Assembly (NCBI RefSeq): GCF_019207025.1
Contig: NZ_JAEEGC010000089.1
Coordinates: 1-51,955, forward strand
From: Clostridium thailandense
Lineage (GTDB): Bacteria > Bacillota > Clostridia > Clostridiales > Clostridiaceae
Direction: 5' to 3'
Length of the DNA stretch: 51,955 bases
Part shown: piece by piece, positions 17,844-26,671 of the stretch
Position numbering within the stretch: the stretch's first letter is position 1
Layout of the letters: each line of letters starts with the position of its first letter
The notes under the pieces: model-generated
Databases searched by the model: none
Told to the model about the DNA's origin: nothing
What the model saw: only the letters and a program-made list of their open reading frames with translations
Translations under genes and position numbers: made by a program

Positions 17844-18593
17844 ATGGAATTAAAATTTATTATATGTGATGATGAAAAAAACTCATTGTGTAGTACTATA
17901 AATAGAATAGAGCGTATAATTAAAGAAGATAATGTTAAAGGAGAAATTGTTTTGTGTGTAAATAATCCTAATGCAGTCCTTGAATATTCAAAAACTAATT
18001 ATAGAGACGCTAATGTATATATTTTGGACATAAATTTTAATAATGATATTAATGGTTTAAATTTAGCGCGCACTATAAGGAATAACGAACCAAATTCCTA
18101 TATCATTTTTTTAACTGCACATGCTCAACTTTCTATGCTTACATTTCAATATAGGCTTAAGGTCTTTGATTTTTTAATTAAGCCAGTTATATATGGTGAT
18201 TTTAAAGAATGTATAAATGCATTATGGCAGGATTTCAATAAAATAGAGGAGTTAAAAAGTAAAGGTGAATCTGATTATATAAATATTAAATCTGGATATA
18301 GAGAATACAAACTTGCTTCTGATGAAATTTTTTTTATAGAATCTTTTGGTCCTAAATTGATTATTCATATGAGAGAAGGTAATATAGAAACTTATAGCAC
18401 TTTAAAAGAGTTTATCACTACTTTAAATAAAAAATCAAATTCTTTTTATAAATGTCATAAGTCATATATTGTTAATTTAAATTATATAACACAATTGGAT
18501 TCTCAAAATAATGAATTAATTTTGTCTAATGGAGATAGATGTCTAATTGGAAGAGTGCAGAAAAGCTATTTAAGGGAAAAAATGAACATTTAA
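17844..18593 (+). CDS. LytTR-type response regulator (AgrA-like), regulator 2
   Basis: 249 residues. Receiver domain with ICDDEKN, YILDINF (phospho-Asp) and LIKPV, then a LytTR domain with FYKCHKSYIVNLNYITQLD. It pairs with kinase 2 directly upstream. Residue patterns around the phospho-Asp (DINGLNLARTIRNNEPNSYI) are very close to those of regulator 1, indicating a recent paralogue. AAGGTGATG precedes ATG. A terminator follows. Confidence 0.9.
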   Translation: MELKFIICDDEKNSLCSTINRIERIIKEDNVKGEIVLCVNNPNAVLEYSKTNYRDANVYILDINFNNDINGLNLARTIRNNEPNSYIIFLTAHAQLSMLTFQYRLKVFDFLIKPVIYGDFKECINALWQDFNKIEELKSKGESDYINIKSGYREYKLASDEIFFIESFGPKLIIHMREGNIETYSTLKEFITTLNKKSNSFYKCHKSYIVNLNYITQLDSQNNELILSNGDRCLIGRVQKSYLREKMNI

Positions 18594-18609
18594 TAATCTT
18601 TTATAAAAT

Positions 18610-18640
18610 CAAACCTATATGTGTAGGTTTGTATTTTTTT
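18610..18640 (+). terminator. Intrinsic terminator after regulator 2
   Basis: CAAACCTA pairs with TAGGTTTG and is followed by TATTTTTTT. Confidence 0.75.
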
Positions 18641-18700
18641 GAGCTGCAATAAAATTTCGAAATTCTTTAAATTAAGCTAAAGAAGAGCTGATTATAATGA

Positions 18701-18714
18701 AAAATGTACATTTT
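18701..18714. promoter_or_regulatory. Perfect 14-bp palindrome upstream of regulator 3
   Basis: AAAATGTACATTTT lies about 100 nt before the regulator 3 start. It may be an operator. The adjoining TTTATGCAAT recurs at about 21815 upstream of the sensorless kinase and the small unknown genes. Functional assignment is tentative. Confidence 0.3.
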
Positions 18715-18814
18715 ATGCAATTATTGTTTGTAAAGCAAAAAAACTGTAATATAATAACAAATAATACAGGCAATTTACTATTTTGGTTACGTGCAAAGTA
18801 GGGGGGGATGAGTT

Positions 18815-19567
18815 GTGTTAAACATATTTTTATGCGAAGATAACACAAGGGAAAGACAAATTTTTGAAAACTATATTAACAATTCTTTACAAAGGAATGA
18901 ATTAGAGGGAAAAATAGTTCAATCTACTAATAATCCTAATCTCATAATAGAATCTTTAAAACTTAATAAAAAAAGTAATAGAATTTATTTTTTGGACATC
19001 AATTTAGGTAGTACAATGAATGGAGTTTTATTAGCGAAAAAAATAAGAGAAATTGATAGTGATGGATATATTATATTCATAACAACTCACTCAGAGTTGG
19101 TTCTTTTAACATTTGAATATAAAGTTAGAGCATTAGATTTTATACTTAAAGACAACTACAGAAAAATAAAAGATAGGATTGATCAATGTATATTAATTGC
19201 TAAATCTGAGTATGCAAATAAATTCAATAATAATAATGATAATGTAAAAGTTATTACTATAAAGTCTGGTCCTAAAACTTTTAATATAAGAGAAAATGAA
19301 ATAGAATTTTTAGAAACAATGGAAGAAGAGCATAAAATAAAAATAAACACATCAGATCAGCAAATAGAGTTTTATGGAACATTAAAGGAAATAGAAAAAG
19401 AATTGGATACAGAGTTGTTTTATCGATGTCATCGTTCCTGCATAGTAAATATTAAGCAAATAAAAGAAGTGGATAAAAATAATTTGATTATAAAAACCAA
19501 AAGTGGTTATAGCTGTTTTGTTTCTAGGCGAAATGTGAAAGGCTTGTTTGAAAGATGGACATATTAA
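18815..19567 (+). CDS. LytTR-type response regulator (AgrA-like), regulator 3
   Basis: 250 residues. The receiver has LCEDNTRE and YFLDINLGS, and a shorter LKDNY in place of the usual KP. The LytTR domain has ELFYRCHRSCIVNIKQIKEVD. It is more distant from regulators 1 and 2. GTG start at 18815 after GGGGGATG. Its last codons overlap the start of the membrane kinase at 19555 by 13 nt, so the two are translationally coupled, the order usual for agrA/agrC-like pairs outside staphylococci. Confidence 0.9.
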   Translation: MLNIFLCEDNTRERQIFENYINNSLQRNELEGKIVQSTNNPNLIIESLKLNKKSNRIYFLDINLGSTMNGVLLAKKIREIDSDGYIIFITTHSELVLLTFEYKVRALDFILKDNYRKIKDRIDQCILIAKSEYANKFNNNNDNVKVITIKSGPKTFNIRENEIEFLETMEEEHKIKINTSDQQIEFYGTLKEIEKELDTELFYRCHRSCIVNIKQIKEVDKNNLIIKTKSGYSCFVSRRNVKGLFERWTY

Positions 19568-20880
19568 ATCATGCCTTTTATAACCTTGGTGTAATTATAT
19601 CTTTTTCCTTTATATTGTTTAATAGACCCAGTTTAAAGAAAGTTTCTTTAAGAAAAAAAATATTTTTTATAGTGTTTCACTTTGCTATAGTGATGTCGTT
19701 TATTTACATTAACTATATACTAAAGTTGATTTTAATTACAAGCTTGTTGATATTAATATTAATATTATTAAAAATTGAAAAATATGAAGCGATTTTATCT
19801 ATAGTAATTACTACAATTATTTATATTCTATCTTTTCTAATTAGTTGTGTCATTTTAATGGAGCTGAAAAAAATAGATTTATATGAAATTCAAAATAATT
19901 ATTTTTATACTTTGCTTTTGCATATATTTAATATTATTATAGGATGTTTTACTGTTCAATTTATAGAAAAAATATTTTTATTAAATAATACTAATTTATA
20001 TAATAAAAAAAGAATAGTATACAATACAATAAGCTGCTTAACTACTTTTGGAATTATACTTTTCAATCTTTACGATTATATGTATTTTCACAAACAAAAA
20101 AATGTAAAATTATTTTTATTATATATATTGCTAATAGTTTTATATTCATTAACGAATATATCTATGATTTGCTTAGTTGACAAATATACAAATGAGAAGC
20201 TTAAGAATAAGTATAAAGAAGAAGAGCTAAGTCAGTTATTGGATTACACACGAAATATGGAAAATATTATGCAGGAAATGAGAAAAAATGCTCATAATCA
20301 TACTAATATAATGTCAACTATAAATGGGTATTTAGAATTAAATAAAATTGATGAGTTAAAACAATATTTTTTTGAGGAAATTAGTCCAGAATATAATTCA
20401 TTAAGCTTGGTAAATAATAATTCAGCATCTCTTAAAAATTTGAGTAATTTTCCAGCTTTAAAAGGTATTTTGTCTTATAAATTAATTATTTCACAACAAA
20501 AAGAACTAGAAATTCATATTGATATATTCGAAAATATATCAAAGATTCATATGGATACTTTAGATAAATGCAAGATACTAGGAATATTAATAGACAATGC
20601 AATAGAAGCAGCAGAGGACACAGATATGAAAAAAGTAAATATAGCAGTATTTAAAGGTGAAAATTATGTAAGCTTTATTATTGAAAATAGCTATAAAGAA
20701 AGGCCAGACATAAGAAAAATATTTGAAAAAGGATATTCTACCAAAGGCATTAACAGAGGTTTAGGATTATCAATGGTTCGCCAAATTATTAATGATAGAT
20801 ATCCAAACGTTTTGCTTAATACTTTAATAAAAAATGATATGTTTACACAGGAACTTCACATATATGAAAAAGATATTTAA
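19555..20880 (+). CDS. AgrC-like membrane GHKL histidine kinase, kinase 3
   Basis: 441 residues. Six or so hydrophobic helices fill residues 1-210, as in peptide-sensing AgrC kinases. The catalytic part has the H box MRKNAHNHTNIMSTINGYL near 245, N box DNAIEAAED near 348 and NRGLGLSMVRQI near 403. It probably senses an external signal, perhaps a peptide, and phosphorylates regulator 3. No agrB protease or agrD precursor was found nearby, so the signal source is unknown. It overlaps regulator 3 by 13 nt. Confidence 0.9.
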   Translation: MDILNHAFYNLGVIISFSFILFNRPSLKKVSLRKKIFFIVFHFAIVMSFIYINYILKLILITSLLILILILLKIEKYEAILSIVITTIIYILSFLISCVILMELKKIDLYEIQNNYFYTLLLHIFNIIIGCFTVQFIEKIFLLNNTNLYNKKRIVYNTISCLTTFGIILFNLYDYMYFHKQKNVKLFLLYILLIVLYSLTNISMICLVDKYTNEKLKNKYKEEELSQLLDYTRNMENIMQEMRKNAHNHTNIMSTINGYLELNKIDELKQYFFEEISPEYNSLSLVNNNSASLKNLSNFPALKGILSYKLIISQQKELEIHIDIFENISKIHMDTLDKCKILGILIDNAIEAAEDTDMKKVNIAVFKGENYVSFIIENSYKERPDIRKIFEKGYSTKGINRGLGLSMVRQIINDRYPNVLLNTLIKNDMFTQELHIYEKDI

Positions 20881-20957
20881 TATTAGTTAGTGTTAAAATT
20901 ATCTACAAAATAATTGTTTAATTTTAAAGGAGTTGTTACACTAAGAATAATATTAGC

Positions 20958-20996
20958 AATACATTAGTTTATCAATAATTAACAAACTAATGTATT
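20958..20996. terminator. Bidirectional terminator-like hairpin after kinase 3
   Basis: AATACATTAGTTT pairs with AAACTAATGTATT (13 bp) between convergent genes. The T tract is weak. Confidence 0.55.
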
Positions 20997-21034
20997 AGTA
21001 TAAAAATTTCTCAATGTGGCAACTCATTACATTT

Positions 21035-21397
21035 TTAATAAGTTCCGGAATTGGCAATATTATAAACTAACTCCACTTCGTTCAGCTCTTTAAGTTCTAA
21101 TGAATTTACTTCAAATCGGCAGTTTAAAAAAACTATATTTTCTAATCTCAATATACCTTGAGTTATTTGCAAAATTTTTTCATAAGAATTACAACTTATC
21201 TTGCAATCAAGGTTGTTTTTAAATATCCTAAAATTCATATTGAAACATCTCGGGCTATTTGTACAAAATTCAAATTCATCTATTGATTCACCTACAAACT
21301 TTGCACAAATACGCTCCAAGTATTTAGTAACATTTCTTTTATTTATATATTTATTATCATTTGATTTTAAAGTTATATTTGCCTTCAAATAAATCAA
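21035..21397 (-). CDS. Unknown 120-residue protein
   Basis: Not recognised. The TTG start at 21397 has a strong GGGGGG site 7 nt upstream, which argues for a real gene. It has six Cys (including CTNSPRC in the middle), no signal peptide and no membrane helix, and looks like an alpha/beta fold: several beta-type stretches (IVFLNCRFEV, VELVYNIA). It lies 50 nt after the 61-residue gene in the same direction and is likely cotranscribed with it. Its place inside a signalling island suggests a regulatory role, but this is only positional. Confidence 0.6.
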   Translation of the reverse strand: MIYLKANITLKSNDNKYINKRNVTKYLERICAKFVGESIDEFEFCTNSPRCFNMNFRIFKNNLDCKISCNSYEKILQITQGILRLENIVFLNCRFEVNSLELKELNEVELVYNIANSGTY

Positions 21398-21447
21398 CTT
21401 GCTTCCCCCCTATGTAATCAAATCTCTAAGTTTTGTATATTTTATGC

Positions 21448-21633
21448 TTAAACCAATATTATTTCTATAGAATGAATATTGTTATCTGATTCATATGAAT
21501 CATTATCATTATTAGAATTTATAATCATAGTATTTAGAAGTTCTAAAGCAGCTGAATCTGATTCGTCTTGCTTAGAAAGCTTATGAAGTAAGATATCCCC
21601 ATCTTTAAATTTAACGATTATTTTTTTAAACAT
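21448..21633 (-). CDS. Unknown 61-residue protein
   Basis: Not recognised. ATG at 21633 follows GGGGAGGA with 6-nt spacing, supporting translation. The N-terminus MFKKIIVKFKDGDILLHKL is basic and beta-like; the middle is acidic and Asn/Asp/Ser-rich; it ends in a hydrophobic HSIEIILV. No signal peptide, double-Gly or AgrD-like Cys motif is seen, so I do not call it a signal peptide precursor. First gene of a two-gene unit. Confidence 0.55.
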   Translation of the reverse strand: MFKKIIVKFKDGDILLHKLSKQDESDSAALELLNTMIINSNNDNDSYESDNNIHSIEIILV

Positions 21634-22034
21634 TAAAAATTCCTCCCCATCTAAAAAAATTTAATGATTTTTAATCGTGCGTCTAACCAAGAAAATATAA
21701 ATATATGTTTTTATTATACAAAGAATAATAATTATTTTAATATAAATGTCGTGAAATGATGATATTTAAGCTTGAAATGCATATTGTTATATATTAGAGA
21801 CTAAAAATATGCAATTTATGCAATGTGCATTGTTACAATTAACTGAATTTTGTTAAAATAATAAAAAAATACAATTAAGTCCTAATAAATCAATGAATTT
21901 ATGTTGTAGAAATAAAAAAATATTGAATTAGAAACAAAATAGAAAAATTATTTTTTGACTCTGTATTGCAATATTCAAAATATAATGTTAATTCAAAAGA
22001 CATCTTTTAAATTTATTTGTTTATAATTTTATAT
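21634..22034. other. AT-rich intergenic region between unknown genes and a kinase remnant
   Basis: About 400 nt. It holds a 12-nt palindrome CAATG-TG-CATTG at 21821-21832 preceded by TTTATGCAAT, a short sequence also present at about 18712. No open frame with a ribosome-binding site is seen. Confidence 0.35.
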
Positions 22035-22148
22035 TGGAGAGGAGGAAAATTAAAAATATATCTGCAACATGATAAATTAGAAATTCATATAGTTGATGAT
22101 GGAAATGGAATACCTAAAGAAAAAATGAGAATTAATATAAGAAAATGA
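22035..22148 (+). pseudogene. Remnant of a histidine-kinase ATPase domain
   Basis: Codons from 22035 read WRGGKLKIYLQHDKLEIHIV and then DDGNGIPKEK, ending at TGA 22146. GGK-IYL...LEI-VxDxGxGIPxE is the N-terminal half of a HATPase_c domain including the D-x-GxG ATP-lid motif. No H box or start lies upstream in frame; the 5' part has been lost. A Shine-Dalgarno-like GGAGAGGAGG lies within it at about 22036-22045. The stop sits 8 nt before the start of the intact kinase at 22157. Confidence 0.6.
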
Positions 22149-22156
22149 GGGATAGC

Positions 22157-23062
22157 ATGTTATATAGAATATTAAGTAATCCAAATGGAAAAGAAAAAAT
22201 TATACGAAATAAATATATGTCATTGAGAAAAAAGAATGAGAATTTACAGAAGAACTATAATAAATTTGATTTTAAAACAGAATTTTTAAGTAATATATCC
22301 CATGAATTTAATACTCCATTAACTCTAATTTTAAGCATATTGCAATTTATGGAAATTTCCGCCGAAAAAGAAATCTATAACTACGATAGTGAAAAATGCG
22401 AAAAATATATAGGCATTATGAAAAAAAACTGTTTTAGACTTATAAAATTGACAAATAATATTATAGAACTATCAAAGATAGCAAATAATGAAATCAATTC
22501 AACCTTTATGAATTATAATATTGTGAATATAGTAAAGGGTATTAGCCTTTCTTCAGCAAATTATGCTGAAAAAAAAGGAATTGGTCTCACTTTTGATACA
22601 TCTATTGAAAAAAAAATAGTATCTTGTGACAAAGAAATGTTAGAAAAGATAATGCTTAACCTTTTATCAAATGCTGTTAAATTTACTGAACCAGGCGGAA
22701 ATATTAAAGTAAGGATAGAAGATAAGTTAGATAGCGTTGATGTTTTGGTTAGTGATACTGGTATAGGAATTCCAGAGTATAAACTTAAAGAAATATTTTC
22801 TCCCTTTGCACAAATGGACAAGTCCTTTAGAAGAAATCATGAAGGATGTGGTATTGGTCTAACTTTAGTAAAAGCTTTAGTAGAATTGTTAGGTGGAAAG
22901 ATTAAGCTTTATAGTAAGCTTGGAGAAGGAACTAATGTTGTTGTAAATATTCCAACTAATGTGGCTGATAACAGTATAATTTTGAAAAACGATTTTATTA
23001 GTTACTATAATGACGAAAAAGTAAAAATTGAATTTTCAGATATATGTTCTTTTATAGAATAG
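22157..23062 (+). CDS. Sensorless HisKA-type histidine kinase, kinase 4
   Basis: 301 residues, no membrane helix and no input domain. H box SNISHEFNTPLTLIL near residue 48, N box about 165-175 (NLLSNAVKFTEPGG), DTGIGIPEYKLKEIF near 200, and CGIGLTLVKALVELLGG near 232. This is the ordinary HisKA/HATPase type, unlike the three GHKL kinases. ATG at 22157 has GAGGGATAGC before it; ATG 22145 has none. No response regulator is adjacent, so it is an orphan. Clostridial orphan kinases often phosphorylate Spo0A directly, which is a possibility here. Confidence 0.88.
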   Translation: MLYRILSNPNGKEKIIRNKYMSLRKKNENLQKNYNKFDFKTEFLSNISHEFNTPLTLILSILQFMEISAEKEIYNYDSEKCEKYIGIMKKNCFRLIKLTNNIIELSKIANNEINSTFMNYNIVNIVKGISLSSANYAEKKGIGLTFDTSIEKKIVSCDKEMLEKIMLNLLSNAVKFTEPGGNIKVRIEDKLDSVDVLVSDTGIGIPEYKLKEIFSPFAQMDKSFRRNHEGCGIGLTLVKALVELLGGKIKLYSKLGEGTNVVVNIPTNVADNSIILKNDFISYYNDEKVKIEFSDICSFIE

Positions 23063-23225
23063 GTTATAAACTACATATTTAATGATTGGTTCATGATACA
23101 AATTGAATGCTCGAAAATCATATATCTTTTTCCTGTTTACTATTGTTATATAAATAAAGATACTAAGAAAATTAAAAAATTTACTGGTAAAATCGTCAAT
23201 GGAACTCTGAAAAAGGAGGATATAT

Positions 23226-24938
23226 ATGAATATAAAGAATATTAAACTAAGCACAAAGCTTTTTATTGCCTTTACAATAGTTCTAATTTTTATGGGTACT
23301 ATTATATTAATTGGAATTAGTAGTTCTAATAATATAAAAACGGTATTTATTGAGACAAGTGATTACAACGAAAAGGTTAAACTTTCTAATAGTATGAGAG
23401 GGCATATAAATAAAATTGTAATATCAATTAGAAATATTGCAATAAGCACTGACATGACTTATATGATTAGTGAAAGAAGACTAGTAAACGATGAACTTCA
23501 CAAATATGATACTGAGAAAAAGAAACTTCAAAAAATGATAAGTTCAAGTGAAGAAGAAAAGCTTTTTCAAAACATTAACAGCAGCACGGAAGCTGCAAAT
23601 ACAGCGTTTAGTAAAGCGATAGAATATGGATATAAAAATGACATAAGTGATGAGGCAATCGATTATATATTGAAAGATATGAGTAAATCTCAGCAAGATT
23701 TATTAACTAGTATACAGTCAGTTATTGATTATGAATATCACCAAATGGATAAATATATAGGAAATACAAATGGTACTATAAACTCATCTATGTTACTTAT
23801 GAAAATATTCGGAATAATAAGTATAATCATTTGTGTTCTTTCTCTTATGGTTATTCTTAGGCAAGTGAAAAGTCAAATAAAAATCTTATCTGATGCTGCA
23901 AATAATTTAGCTTTGGGAGATTTAAATGTTTGGATAGATTTAAATAGTGAAGATGAGCTAGGAAAATTAAGCCATAACTTAAATGATGCAGTAAAAAATA
24001 CGCGAGATCTAATTGATGAAATTATGTCAAATTCGTCCGATGTAAGCAGTTCCAGTCAGGAACTTTCAGCTGTAGTGGAGGAAATTTCATCTAAGCTTGA
24101 AATGATAAATATATCTGTAAAGGAAATAACCGAAGGTATAGAAGAATCTAGTTCTTCTTCAGAATTAGTAACTTTAGCTGTTGCTGAAATAGAGAAAACT
24201 ATCGATAATATTGCAATTAGAGTGGAAAGAGGAAATAAGGCAGCTAAAGAAATAGAGAGTCGAGCGGTAGTAATGAAAGATAATGCAAAAAATTCCAGAA
24301 ATATCGCTATAAACATTTACAGAGAAAAGCAAAATCATATAGTAAAAGCTATCGAAGAGGGAAAAGTTATACAGGAAATTAAAGAGATGTCTCAAGTTAT
24401 TGGAGAAATTGCGAGTCAAACAAATTTATTATCACTTAATGCAGCTATAGAGGCCGCAAGAGCAGGTGAACAAGGAAATGGATTTTCCGTAGTAGCTGAA
24501 GAAGTAAGAGAACTTGCTGAACAATCTGCTCAGACTGTATCTAAAATTCAAGAAGTTGTAAAACAAGTAGAGAATGCTTTTAAAAATATCTCGCAGAATG
24601 CCAATGATATATTAAAATTCATAGATGAAAATGTATCTGCAGATTATGACGTTTTAGTTAATACAGGAGAGCAATATCAGAAAGATGCTGAGTTTATAAG
24701 TATATTGGTTCAGGATTTCAATGAGAATATAAAAAAGATAGTTACTTCAATGCAGGAAACACACAGATCCATAGAAAATATATCTACAGCAATGATTCAA
24801 TCTAGCACAAGTTCTGAAGAGATACTAGAAAGTATTACTGAAACCTCAAAAGCTATGGAGGAGATCGCTAAAGCCGCAGAAAGTCAATCTTTGCTTGCAG
24901 CTACTATGAATAATTCTGTACAGAAATTTAAAATATAG
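23226..24938 (+). CDS. Methyl-accepting chemotaxis protein
   Basis: 570 residues. TM1 at about 10-32, helical extracellular sensor (four-helix-bundle type, about 33-185), TM2 at about 190-212, one HAMP (about 212-265), and a methyl-accepting signalling domain with the tip [20 protein letters not shown] near residue 397. It ends at KFKI without a methyltransferase-docking pentapeptide. AAAAAGGAGG precedes ATG. It follows the orphan kinase after 163 nt. The ligand is unknown. Confidence 0.92.
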   Translation: MNIKNIKLSTKLFIAFTIVLIFMGTIILIGISSSNNIKTVFIETSDYNEKVKLSNSMRGHINKIVISIRNIAISTDMTYMISERRLVNDELHKYDTEKKKLQKMISSSEEEKLFQNINSSTEAANTAFSKAIEYGYKNDISDEAIDYILKDMSKSQQDLLTSIQSVIDYEYHQMDKYIGNTNGTINSSMLLMKIFGIISIIICVLSLMVILRQVKSQIKILSDAANNLALGDLNVWIDLNSEDELGKLSHNLNDAVKNTRDLIDEIMSNSSDVSSSSQELSAVVEEISSKLEMINISVKEITEGIEESSSSSELVTLAVAEIEKTIDNIAIRVERGNKAAKEIESRAVVMKDNAKNSRNIAINIYREKQNHIVKAIEEGKVIQEIKEMSQVIGEIASQTNLLSLNAAIEAARAGEQGNGFSVVAEEVRELAEQSAQTVSKIQEVVKQVENAFKNISQNANDILKFIDENVSADYDVLVNTGEQYQKDAEFISILVQDFNENIKKIVTSMQETHRSIENISTAMIQSSTSSEEILESITETSKAMEEIAKAAESQSLLAATMNNSVQKFKI

Positions 24939-25090
24939 ATAAACTTTAATTTGTGTTATTAGATATTAATTATTCATTAATAAAAAAATGGCAAAAAGGT
25001 CAAATCTTATGTTATAATGTTATTAAATAATATAAATTATTAATTATTGAAATAGCGAAAAAATATTTTCAATTCTATGGAGGTGCTTTT

Positions 25091-26530
25091 ATGTATGATG
25101 TAATTATAATTGGGGCTGGGGTAATAGGTGCAAATATCGCTAGGGAACTCTCGAAATACAAACTCAACGTCTGTATTATTGAAAAAGAAGAGGATGTAAG
25201 TTGTGGTTGCTCTAAGGCCAACAGCGGAATTGTACACGGCGGCTACTCAGATGAACCAGGTACCTTAAAAGCAGAATTGTGTGTACAAGGTAATAGAATG
25301 TTTGCGAAACTTGAACATGAGTTAAATTTTGGATATAGAGAGACTGGATCTTTAGTACTTGCATTTTCAGAGGAAGAGAAAAAAAATTTAGAAGAACTTT
25401 ATGAAAATGGTATTGCGAGTGGCGTAGGTGGAATGGAAATAATAGATGGTAATGAAGTAAGAAAAATGGAACCTTACATAAGCAAGGATGTAAAATGGGC
25501 GTTGTATTGTAAGGATTCAGGAGTATGTTCTCCTTATGAATTTACTATAGCCCTCATTGAGAATGCCATATCAAATGGTTTAACTTTAAAGTTAAACCAC
25601 GAAGTTCAAAATATAGAAAATTTAGGTGAAAGGTTTAAAGTTATAACTAACAGAGGCCAGTTTGAAGCTAAATATATTATAAATGCAGCAGGTGCTTATA
25701 GTGATAAAGTTTCAAGGATGTTAGGTATAGGAGATTTTGATATTTTTCCAAGAAAAGGAGAATATATTATCCTTAATAAGGATCAAGCCTATTTAGTGAA
25801 AAGGGTGATATTTCAAGTACCAACAAAAATGGGAAAAGGAATACTTGTGACAACAACATATCATGGGAATCTTATGATAGGACCAGATGCACAGCAAATA
25901 TCGGATAAAGAGGATGTATCTACAAGTGAAGAAGCACTTAAAGCTATTGTTGAAGCAGCAAGAAAATCTGTCACAGGTTTTGATATAAAAAAGGCTTTGA
26001 CCTCTTTTGCGGGAGTTAGGCCTACTAACACAAGAAAGGATTTTATAGTAGAGGAGACGAAGATAAAAGGGTTTTTAAATGTTACAGGGGATTCTCCCGG
26101 GCTAACTTCTTCGCCAGCTATTGCTAAAAAAGTATTATCCATATTAAATAATTCAGGATTAAATTTAGAAGAAAAGAAGGACTTTAATGCATATAGAAAA
26201 GCTATAGTAATTAAGAAGGATGATAACTTTGATGGAGATGTAAATTCTGAGGATCCAAATAAGCATATAATATGCAGATGCGAAAAGGTCACAGAAGCAG
26301 AAATTATAGACGCATTAAAAAGAGAAATTAATATAAATTCTATAAATGCTGTAAAAAGGCGTACAAGGGCTGGAATGGGAATGTGTCAAGGGGCGTTTTG
26401 CGGACCTAGAGTAAGGAAGTTAATTGCAAAGACTTTAAATATAAAAGAAGAGGATATAACCCAAAGCAGCAGCAAGTCTTCTGATCTTCATAGCAGAGTA
26501 AAAAGATTGAAGATTATGGGAATAGAATAA
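25091..26530 (+). CDS. FAD-dependent oxidoreductase with C-terminal BFD-like [2Fe-2S] domain (GlpA/LhgO type)
   Basis: 479 residues. The N-terminal FAD-binding Rossmann motif is IIGAGVIGANIARELSK; NSGIVHGGY is typical of the GlpA/L-2-hydroxyglutarate oxidase group (DAO fold, about 1-360). The C-terminus has four Cys as CRCEKVT and CQGAFC near residues 395 and 432, a BFD-like [2Fe-2S] site. In many clostridia such proteins act as anaerobic glycerol-3-phosphate dehydrogenase with a second flavoprotein and a DUF1667 protein; neither partner is here, so the substrate stays open. GGAGGTG precedes ATG. A terminator follows. Confidence 0.88.
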   Translation: MYDVIIIGAGVIGANIARELSKYKLNVCIIEKEEDVSCGCSKANSGIVHGGYSDEPGTLKAELCVQGNRMFAKLEHELNFGYRETGSLVLAFSEEEKKNLEELYENGIASGVGGMEIIDGNEVRKMEPYISKDVKWALYCKDSGVCSPYEFTIALIENAISNGLTLKLNHEVQNIENLGERFKVITNRGQFEAKYIINAAGAYSDKVSRMLGIGDFDIFPRKGEYIILNKDQAYLVKRVIFQVPTKMGKGILVTTTYHGNLMIGPDAQQISDKEDVSTSEEALKAIVEAARKSVTGFDIKKALTSFAGVRPTNTRKDFIVEETKIKGFLNVTGDSPGLTSSPAIAKKVLSILNNSGLNLEEKKDFNAYRKAIVIKKDDNFDGDVNSEDPNKHIICRCEKVTEAEIIDALKREININSINAVKRRTRAGMGMCQGAFCGPRVRKLIAKTLNIKEEDITQSSSKSSDLHSRVKRLKIMGIE

Positions 26531-26536
26531 ATTTTG

Positions 26537-26570
26537 AAAGGCATTAGATATTTGCTTATCTAGTGCTTTT
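26537..26570 (+). terminator. Terminator after the FAD oxidoreductase gene
   Basis: AAAGGCATTAGATA pairs with TATCTAGTGCTTTT (14 bp, two G-T wobbles), followed by CTTATTT. Confidence 0.65.
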
Positions 26571-26671
26571 CTTATTTCAGAGGAATTCAGTATTATTTCT
26601 CATATTAATGGAGAACCTAAATTTGATATATAAATAACTAATACTTAAAAGAAGGAGATTTTAGGTATCCT

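Noticed and set aside
20920..20960. Strong Shine-Dalgarno-like AAAGGAG followed by TTG after kinase 3
   Set aside because: The frame stops after three codons and runs into a hairpin; no gene.
21448..21633. 61-residue gene as an AgrD-type signal peptide precursor
   Set aside because: No Cys or Ser in an AgrD-like core, no amphipathic leader and no AgrB nearby.
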